From Gardnerella kenyensis (lineage in GTDB: Bacteria > Actinomycetota > Actinomycetes > Actinomycetales > Bifidobacteriaceae), in NCBI GenBank assembly GCA_003585735.1, contig NQOH01000003.1:31936-51709 (forward strand): a stretch of 19,774 bases of DNA, written 5' to 3'. This document shows, piece by piece, positions 14,703 to 19,774 of the stretch; position 1 is the stretch's first letter, and each line of letters opens with the position of its first letter. The notes beneath the pieces are model-generated. The model was not told the origin of the DNA, ran no database searches, and saw nothing but the letters and a program-made list of their open reading frames with translations. The translations under genes were made by a program, and so were the position numbers.

Positions 14703-15284
14703 ATGACAACAACGGATATTACAGCAAAATCGTTGAGAACAGTAAGTAAAGATGATTCAGATTATCTTGCTTCATTAATTCGTACCGTTCCGGGATTTCC
14801 AAATCCGCGTATTATATTCCGCGATTTTCTACCAATATTTTCTAACGCACGCGCTTCTCGTATTCTTGTTGACTCTTTAGTAGACGCTTTGCCTACTGAG
14901 CCTGATTCAATCGACTTAATTGCAGGTCTTGAAGCTCGCGGCTTTCTTTTCGGCCCACTTTTAGCAGAACGTTTAGGCAAAGGTTTTCTTGCTATTCGTA
15001 AAGCTGGTAAGCTTCCGCCTCCAGTTATTAGCGAATCTTATATGCTTGAATACGGTCAGGCTAGTATTGAAATCGAAGATGATGCTATTAAACCTGGCCA
15101 GCGTGTTCTTATTGTAGATGATCTTATTGCAACTGGAGGAACTGCTAAAGCAGCTGCAAATATTGTTAAAAAAGCTAAAGGGCAAGTTGCAGGATTTAGT
15201 TTTGTGATTGAACTTACTGGCATTAGTGGAATGAACGATTTAGAGGATTATCCGTGCAGCAGTTTAATGACTATGCCAGCGTAA
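14703..15284 (+). CDS. apt: Adenine phosphoribosyltransferase
   Basis: A 193-residue purine salvage enzyme that makes AMP from adenine and PRPP. The N-terminal hood has the typical PGFPNPRIIFRDFLP (30-44), and the PRPP-binding loop is VLIVDDLIATGGTA (135-148, acidic pair Asp139-Asp140). The start at ATG 14703 is chosen because TTAGGA precedes it, it fits the promoter at 14626-14654, and family members begin here; the frame stays open 31 codons further up. Salvage to AMP complements de novo IMP synthesis by purH, two genes downstream. Confidence 0.95.
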   Translation: MTTTDITAKSLRTVSKDDSDYLASLIRTVPGFPNPRIIFRDFLPIFSNARASRILVDSLVDALPTEPDSIDLIAGLEARGFLFGPLLAERLGKGFLAIRKAGKLPPPVISESYMLEYGQASIEIEDDAIKPGQRVLIVDDLIATGGTAKAAANIVKKAKGQVAGFSFVIELTGISGMNDLEDYPCSSLMTMPA

Positions 15285-15467
15285 AAATTAAGTAATAAAT
15301 TTTAAGTAAAAAGTTTTACGCAAATACTAAAAACTACTAAAAATTACGAAAAGCTACTAAACATTACTAAAAATTACGAAGCAAAAATTAAGTAACAAGG
15401 TTTATAGTTAGTACGATTCAATAACATAAATTTTGTACTTGTAAAATGGCATTAAGAAGGAGGAGTT
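15285..15467. other. AT-rich degenerate repeat gap between apt and membrane protein gene
   Basis: This 183-bp gap has no ORF or RNA gene that I can recognise. It contains repeated AAATTAAGTAA and near-tandem CTACTAAAAATTACGAA-type motifs. A good ribosome site (AAGGAGGAG) closes it. No terminator for apt was found. Confidence 0.5.
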
Positions 15468-17168
15468 ATGGTTGAAAAACTTAAGTCGTCCTTAATAAGC
15501 ATGTTTAAAGGCGTAATAGTTCCTATTATTACCATTTTTTCTTTCGCTCTTGTGCTTGTTTTGTTTTTGTCTCTAACTTTGCTTGTGATTTCTATTGAAG
15601 AGGGCACTGGCAATCTTTCCGATTCCGCTATGTCTATTGCTTGTGCTGTTTTACTGTTTGCTCAAGGAGTTGGACTTACTTTTGGAAATTGCGTTTTAAC
15701 TATTATTCCTTTGGGTCTTACTATTCTAATAGTAACAACCTTAGTATGTTTAATACGTCACATTAAAGGCGGGCCTTTAGCTTACTTTAGTGGTTTTATA
15801 GTGTGGGTTTTCGCAAGTATTATTCTTTCTCAAAATACGAGTGTATCGTTACTAGATTCGCAAATTATTATTGCTTGCAAAACTGCTTTTGTATATTTGT
15901 TGTCTCTTGCTGTTGCTGTATTTCCTAAAAGCTCATTCTTTACAGTACTTAAAAAGAATTATCAAAAAATATGTCCTGAATGGATTAGGAAAAATATTAC
16001 AATTCTAAAGCGTGCAGCAATTATTTTACTTGCGCTGTATGCGGCTGTAGCTGTAATAACTGTAATAGTTTGGATTTGTACAAGTGTTGGATCAGTTAAT
16101 TCATTCTTTATAAAATTGGGTATGCAAAATGGGTCTAGAATTTTTACTACGATTGCATGCTTAATTTGGCTTCCAAATGTTGCGATTTGGGCGTTGTCTT
16201 GGATTTGCGGCTCAGGGTTTAGCATTGGCAAAGTTGCATACTTTACAATGGTTGACGCTCAATATAAGTCTTTGCCTCCTGTGCCAGTTTTTGGAATATT
16301 CCCTGAAGCAGTTAAAGATGTTTTGTACCGCACAGTGTTTTATGGAATAATTCCAACAATTTGCGTTATTACTATGCTCGTAGTGATTTTACACAAGCGA
16401 GGATGCTTCTTACGTTTGAAGAATATTGAAGATAAGTCGGAGCTAAGAGCTTTTGCTTTACGCGCTATAGAATCGGGTAGCGTAAGCGTAGGCGTTGCAG
16501 CAGTAATAACAATTATTTGCACTATTGTTTTTGCTATTTCTAATGGTTCGCTAGGCGAATACAGGCTTGCGTCGGTTGGTGTAGATGTTATTGATAGCAC
16601 GCGCGTAGTTGGGCATTTTACTCTTTATGCTGTTGCTATTGCGTGGGTGCTTTCTGTACTAGGCGTTTTTATTGCGGCTTTAGTGCCGTATGTTTTTGGT
16701 TTGATTCGTAACAGTCTCGGTTATGCTAAAAAAAGCTCGAAAGTAGAAAATCAAACTAAAGATGATACTAAAACTCAAGTTGAGACTGATATTAAAGTTG
16801 AGTCTAAACCTCAAGTTGAGTCTAAACCTAGAGTTGAGTCTAAAACTCAAGTAGAGTCTAAAACTCAAGTAGAGTCTAAACCTAAAGTTCCACGTACTGC
16901 AAGTTCTAGCGCAACATCATCTTCTAGAACTTCTGCTAATAGCAGTAAGAAAGATGCAAGTAATCAGAATATTCTTAAAAAAGATATTCTTAAAAAAGAT
17001 ATTCTTAAGAAGGCTCTTCTTAAAAAAGATATTCTTAAAAAAGCAATTCTTAGTAAAGATATTTTTAAGAAAGCTATTCTTAAAAAAGATGCTAGCAAAC
17101 AAAAATCACCTTTGCCTTTGAAAAAAACCGCTCCTAGAACGGTTTCATCAAAGACCAAAAGAAAATAA
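15468..17168 (+). CDS. DUF6350 / PerM-like polytopic membrane protein with repetitive Lys-rich tail
   Basis: A 566-residue protein with roughly eight to ten hydrophobic segments over residues 8-420, then a long hydrophilic tail. Membrane topology and position directly before purH match the actinobacterial DUF6350 family, whose mycobacterial member PerM is linked to cell division; homology was judged by context and membrane pattern, not by search. The tail holds five VESK(P/T)x hexapeptides (about 444-473), a Ser-rich linker, then eight ILKKD-type pentapeptides (502-541) with strong positive charge, ending in PRTVSSKTKRK. ATG with AAGGAGGAG upstream. It is 34 bp from purH, so co-transcription is likely. 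Confidence 0.75.
   Translation: MVEKLKSSLISMFKGVIVPIITIFSFALVLVLFLSLTLLVISIEEGTGNLSDSAMSIACAVLLFAQGVGLTFGNCVLTIIPLGLTILIVTTLVCLIRHIKGGPLAYFSGFIVWVFASIILSQNTSVSLLDSQIIIACKTAFVYLLSLAVAVFPKSSFFTVLKKNYQKICPEWIRKNITILKRAAIILLALYAAVAVITVIVWICTSVGSVNSFFIKLGMQNGSRIFTTIACLIWLPNVAIWALSWICGSGFSIGKVAYFTMVDAQYKSLPPVPVFGIFPEAVKDVLYRTVFYGIIPTICVITMLVVILHKRGCFLRLKNIEDKSELRAFALRAIESGSVSVGVAAVITIICTIVFAISNGSLGEYRLASVGVDVIDSTRVVGHFTLYAVAIAWVLSVLGVFIAALVPYVFGLIRNSLGYAKKSSKVENQTKDDTKTQVETDIKVESKPQVESKPRVESKTQVESKTQVESKPKVPRTASSSATSSSRTSANSSKKDASNQNILKKDILKKDILKKALLKKDILKKAILSKDIFKKAILKKDASKQKSPLPLKKTAPRTVSSKTKRK
16779..16886 (+). repeat. 18-bp coding tandem repeat (VESKxx)
   Basis: Five 18-bp units (16797-16886) of the type GTTGAGTCTAAACCTCAA, preceded by one diverged unit (16779-16796). 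The multiple-of-3 length keeps the frame when copy number changes. Confidence 0.85.
16971..17090 (+). repeat. 15-bp coding tandem repeat (ILKKD)
   Basis: Eight 15-bp units of the type ATTCTTAAAAAAGAT encode ILKKD, ILKKD, ILKKA, LLKKD, ILKKA, ILSKD, IFKKA and ILKKD. The long A-runs inside the units may themselves be slippage-prone. Confidence 0.9.
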
Positions 17169-17202
17169 ATTCCTCACCACTATTTAAGGAAGGACGACCA
17201 CC

Positions 17203-18876
17203 GTGCAACAGACACAGAGCAAAGAATTAAACGCAAATGTGCTGATAACCACAGGGGAAAGGTCAATTCGCCGTGTGCTAGTTTCAGTTTTTCATAAAGA
17301 AGGACTTGAAATACTAGCAAACGCGTTTATTAAAGCTGGTACTGAAGTAGTATCAACTGGTTCTACTGCTTCTAAATTAGCCGAGCTTGGTGTTAATGTT
17401 ACTGAAGTTTCTACGGTTACTGGATTCCCAGAAAGCCTTGATGGTAGGGTAAAAACTTTAGATCCGCATATTCATGCAGGAATTTTGGCAGATATGAATA
17501 ATGCTGATCATGTAAAGCAGCTTGAAAACCTTAATATAAAGCCGTTCGATGCTGTGGTTGTTAATTTGTACCCATTTGTTGACACGGTTATGAGTGGTGC
17601 TGATAATGATGCCATTATTGAGAAAATTGATATTGGCGGACCTTCTATGATTAGAGCTGCTGCAAAAAATCATAAGTCTGTTGCTGTAATTACAGATCCT
17701 GCAGACTACCAGCTTCTTGCAGACCGTGTTTCTTCCGGCGAAGGATTTAGCTTAGAAGAGCGCGAATATCTTGCCGCTAAAGCATTCGAGCACACTGCTT
17801 CTTATGATGCTGCAATCTCTCAGTGGACTCAAAAAGCGTGGCCAAAGCCAGAAAGCCTTAACGCAAAAGATGTTGAAGACGAGTCTAAAAACGCTGGAGA
17901 CGTGTTGCTTCCGGCAGAATATACGCGCACTTGGCATTTGGAACATGAGCTTCGCTATGGCGAAAATCCTCATCAGCAGGCTGGATTGTACGTTGACCCA
18001 TTGCATAAGGGAGGGCTCGCTCAAGCTGAGCTTCTTGGTGGAAAGCCAATGAGCTACAACAATTATGTGGATGCGGATGCTGCTTGGCGTGCGGTTTGGG
18101 ATTTTGCTCCACAAATTGCTGTTGCTGTTTGCAAGCATAATAATCCATGCGGTTTGGCAATTGGAGCAACGGCGGCTGAAGCTCATAAAAAGGCTCACGC
18201 TTGCGATCCTGTAAGCGCTTACGGTGGCGTGATTGCTGCAAACACTACGGTGACTTTGGAAATGGCAGAAAGCGTGCGCCCAATTTTCACCGAAGTTATT
18301 GTTGCTCCAGACTATGAGCCTGAAGCTTTGGAATTGCTTCGCACAAAGAAGAAGAATCTTCGTATTTTGAAGGTTGCAACTCCGCCAGTTTTGGATTTGC
18401 AAGTGCATCCTATTGACGGCGGTGCGTTAGTGCAGTCGGCAGATAAGATTGACGCTTTTGGCGACAATCCTGAAAATTGGACTCTTGTTTCCGGGGATCC
18501 TGCTGATGCTAACACGTTACGTGATTTGCAATTCGCATGGCGTTCGCTTCGTTGCGTAAAATCTAACGCTATTTTGCTTGCGCACGACAATGCTACTGTT
18601 GGCATTGGCATGGGACAGGTAAATCGCGTGGATTCTTGCCATTTGGCTGTTGAACGCGCTAATACTTTGGCAGATGGCGTTGAGCGTGCTAAGGGAGCTG
18701 TTGCAGCTTCGGACGCGTTCTTCCCATTTGCTGACGGCCCTCAGATTCTTATTGAAGCTGGCGTTAGCGCAATCGTTCAGCCTGGCGGTTCTATTCGCGA
18801 CGAGGAAGTGTTCGAAGCAGCTCGTAAAGCCGGCGTAACAATGTACGTAACCGGCACTCGCCACTTCTTCCACTAA
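17203..18876 (+). CDS. purH: Bifunctional AICAR transformylase / IMP cyclohydrolase
   Basis: A 557-residue enzyme for the last two steps of de novo IMP synthesis. The N-terminal MGS-like cyclohydrolase domain (about 15-220) has the STGSTASKL and GFPESLDGRVKTLDPHIHAGIL blocks. The C-terminal transformylase domain (about 240-557) has RYGENPHQ (251-258) and the catalytic KHNNPCG (Lys311, His312), and ends in the typical TGTRHFFH. GTG start with AAGGAAGGA upstream. The length is slightly above the usual value of about 520-530 because of a short N-terminal extension and a Glu/Asp/Lys-rich linker (about 213-235). It ends in a strong terminator. Confidence 0.97.
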   Translation: MQQTQSKELNANVLITTGERSIRRVLVSVFHKEGLEILANAFIKAGTEVVSTGSTASKLAELGVNVTEVSTVTGFPESLDGRVKTLDPHIHAGILADMNNADHVKQLENLNIKPFDAVVVNLYPFVDTVMSGADNDAIIEKIDIGGPSMIRAAAKNHKSVAVITDPADYQLLADRVSSGEGFSLEEREYLAAKAFEHTASYDAAISQWTQKAWPKPESLNAKDVEDESKNAGDVLLPAEYTRTWHLEHELRYGENPHQQAGLYVDPLHKGGLAQAELLGGKPMSYNNYVDADAAWRAVWDFAPQIAVAVCKHNNPCGLAIGATAAEAHKKAHACDPVSAYGGVIAANTTVTLEMAESVRPIFTEVIVAPDYEPEALELLRTKKKNLRILKVATPPVLDLQVHPIDGGALVQSADKIDAFGDNPENWTLVSGDPADANTLRDLQFAWRSLRCVKSNAILLAHDNATVGIGMGQVNRVDSCHLAVERANTLADGVERAKGAVAASDAFFPFADGPQILIEAGVSAIVQPGGSIRDEEVFEAARKAGVTMYVTGTRHFFH

Positions 18877-18923
18877 ATCCTTAAATAAGTAAATTCGCGA
18901 AATAAGTAAAACAAGTAAATCAT

Positions 18924-18967
18924 AAAGCACTTATGTCTCTTTCCCGAGATGTAAGTGCTTTTCTTTT
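18924..18967 (+). terminator. Intrinsic terminator of purH
   Basis: AAAGCACTTA (18924-18933) pairs with TAAGTGCTTT (18952-18961); the stem continues inward through two G-T wobbles and TCTC/GAGA to a TTTCCC loop. T-rich sequence follows. Confidence 0.88.
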
Positions 18968-19063
18968 ATACGCTTACTATTTTGTTAAAATTCGAAGGTT
19001 ATAGTCCAAAAAGTGTGTAAAGCTAAGTTGATGAATATTCTGGGGGATAGTTGCAGACTCAAC

Positions 19064-19207
19064 ACCGTTACTAACTCAGTCAGCCAACTGAGAAAATAAC
19101 GGTAATAGGCAAAACACCGTTACTAACTCAGTTAACGAACTGAGAAAATAACGGTGATAGGCTCAACACCGTTACTAACTCAGTTAACGAACTGAGAAAA
19201 TAACAGT
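19064..19207. repeat. Second array of three 40-bp palindromes at 52-bp pitch
   Basis: Units at 19064-19103, 19116-19155 and 19168-19207 are 40 bp each, with 12-bp linkers (AATAGGCAAAAC, then GATAGGCTCAAC) that are related to the reverse complement of the linker after thrS. Outer arms are ACCGTTA/TAACGGT and inner arms CTCAGTT/AACTGAG. The third unit has one change in the outer arm (AACAGT). Confidence 0.92.
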
Positions 19208-19217
19208 CATGAGACCT

Positions 19218-19250
19218 TCGCGCAGCGCGACGACCTGCTTGAGCGCTGCG
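19218..19250. repeat. GC-rich inverted repeat within the MITE
   Basis: CGCAGCGC (19221-19228) is repeated inverted as GCGCTGCG (19243-19250). In addition TCGCGC-A-GCGCGA (19218-19230) is itself a perfect palindrome. This is the only GC-rich patch between the two AT-rich arrays. Confidence 0.6.
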
Positions 19251-19260
19251 ATTTAGTGCG

Positions 19261-19405
19261 CGATTTTTTCTTTACATGGCTGTAAAGTTTTAATCGATTT
19301 TTCGCAAGATTTCGATTTTTCCTTTACATGACTGTAAAGTTTTTGTCGGTTTTTGGCTAGATTTCGATTTTTCCTTTACAACGATGTAAAGGAATAATCG
19401 GTTGG
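19261..19405. repeat. Three 52-bp repeats each holding the palindrome CTTTACA-N4-TGTAAAG
   Basis: The palindromes lie at 19270-19287 (centre TGGC), 19322-19339 (TGAC) and 19374-19391 (ACGA): the 7-bp arms are identical in all three and only the 4-bp centre varies. Repeat units begin at 19261, 19313 and 19365 with CGATTTTT; the third is truncated. A 52-bp period is not a multiple of 3, so the repetition is not maintained by a protein-coding constraint. Confidence 0.88.
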
Positions 19406-19538
19406 CTGTTTTGTGGAACATTTGCTGGAGAATTTCCCGGAGTTTACCGCTCGTGCGAGTTTCGTAGCGAGCGCCTATATCGCGAGCGTCGGCATTGAGT
19501 GTTACTTGTGCAGAACGATTGCGCATAAGACATAACAC
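19290..19538 (-). pseudogene. Doubtful 82-codon ORF inside the MITE (possible gene remnant)
   Basis: The first 45 or so codons (RNRSAQVTLNADARDI..., then RTSGKLREILQQMF) look more protein-like than the rest, which runs through the CTTTACA repeats. It begins about 75 bp inside the right inverted repeat, where a transposase gene would start, so a decayed transposase N-terminus is conceivable. There is no ribosome site and no recognised domain, so it is probably not a functional gene. Confidence 0.2.
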
Positions 19539-19654
19539 ACATTCGATATGCTACGGATCTCAATGTCATAAGGGTTATGAGTCTATTTTTTTACACAGTT
19601 TTGGCCTATAACCCAAATTCGAAGAACAAGATTGCTGAAAATTAGTAAAATTCT

Positions 19655-19663
19655 TGTTATAAT
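19655..19663 (+). promoter_or_regulatory. Extended -10 promoter of the phase-variable ORF
   Basis: TG-T-TATAAT, a perfect extended -10 element, lies about 40 bp before the ATG at 19704, just outside the MITE. A TTGCTG is present but 20 bp away, too far for a good -35. Confidence 0.55.
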
Positions 19664-19703
19664 GATATAGCATGTGTTGAAGAGAAGTTGACAAGGTCAT
19701 GAT

Positions 19704-19774
<71 letters not shown>

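Larger units (their letters stand above)
18988..19623. mobile_element. Probable MITE: about 618-bp non-autonomous element with terminal inverted repeats and 9-bp target duplication
   Basis: The left end (18997-19020) begins GGTTATAG and ends TGTGTAA; the right end, read as reverse complement of 19591-19614, begins GGGTTATAG and also ends TGTGTAA, with CCAAAA between in both. The outer halves are offset by one base. Immediately outside, AAATTCGAA occurs in direct orientation at 18988-18996 and 19615-19623, as expected of a target-site duplication. IS256-family elements make 8-9 bp duplications, so they are a plausible parent, but no transposase is recognisable. The interior carries both 52-bp-pitch repeat arrays. 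It lies between the purH terminator and the promoter of the last ORF. Confidence 0.6.

Noticed and set aside
16917..17102. Minus-strand Phe/Lys-rich frames opposite the ILKKD repeats
   Set aside because: They are simple translations of the complementary strand of the 15-bp repeat.

Overview
The window reads as ordinary chromosomal DNA of a moderately AT-rich actinobacterium of the Bifidobacteriaceae, most likely Gardnerella. The grounds are the gene order thrS - CDP-alcohol phosphatidyltransferase - yebC - ruvC - ruvA - ruvB - yajC - apt - DUF6350/PerM-like membrane protein - purH, protein sequences typical of that family, and an AT-rich base composition with many GTG starts. The genus is an inference from remembered gene order and protein flavour; no database was searched.

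Layout. (1) Positions 1-3498, minus strand: an ADP-dependent NAD(P)HX dehydratase (nnrD), a HAD-family hydrolase, a LysR-type regulator and a Panacea/SocA-like (DUF4065) protein with its own strong promoter. (2) Positions 3600-7714, plus strand: a four-gene zinc/manganese-type ABC importer (lipoprotein binding protein, ATPase, two ABC-3 permeases), behind a promoter with a Fur/Zur-like sequence and ending in a hairpin. The first permease has an odd Cys-rich tail made of 9-bp repeats. (3) Positions 7815-9940: thrS with a very strong terminator. (4) Positions 10190-14583: phospholipid head-group transferase, yebC, the three Holliday-junction genes ruvC, ruvA and ruvB (a SOS-box-like palindrome lies before ruvA), and yajC. 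(5) Positions 14626-18967: apt with a promoter overlapped by a long palindrome, a polytopic membrane protein with a repetitive Lys-rich tail, and purH with its terminator. (6) Positions 18988-19774: a non-coding, repeat-filled island, then the start of an ORF that runs straight into an AGGC tetranucleotide tract.

The parts most worth attention are structures outside the housekeeping genes. A 40-bp two-part palindrome occurs seven times at three loci (one copy at the left edge, three after thrS, three after purH), and in both triple arrays the pitch is exactly 52 bp. A second, unrelated palindrome (CTTTACA-N4-TGTAAAG) occurs three times after purH, also at exactly 52 bp. The purH-side arrays lie inside a roughly 618-bp element with terminal inverted repeats and a 9-bp direct repeat at its borders, so it looks like a non-autonomous transposable element (MITE). 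Next to it, the final ORF carries 13 AGGC units just after its start codon, the classic arrangement for phase variation by slipped-strand mispairing.

No tRNA, rRNA, CRISPR array, prophage or complete insertion sequence was recognised.
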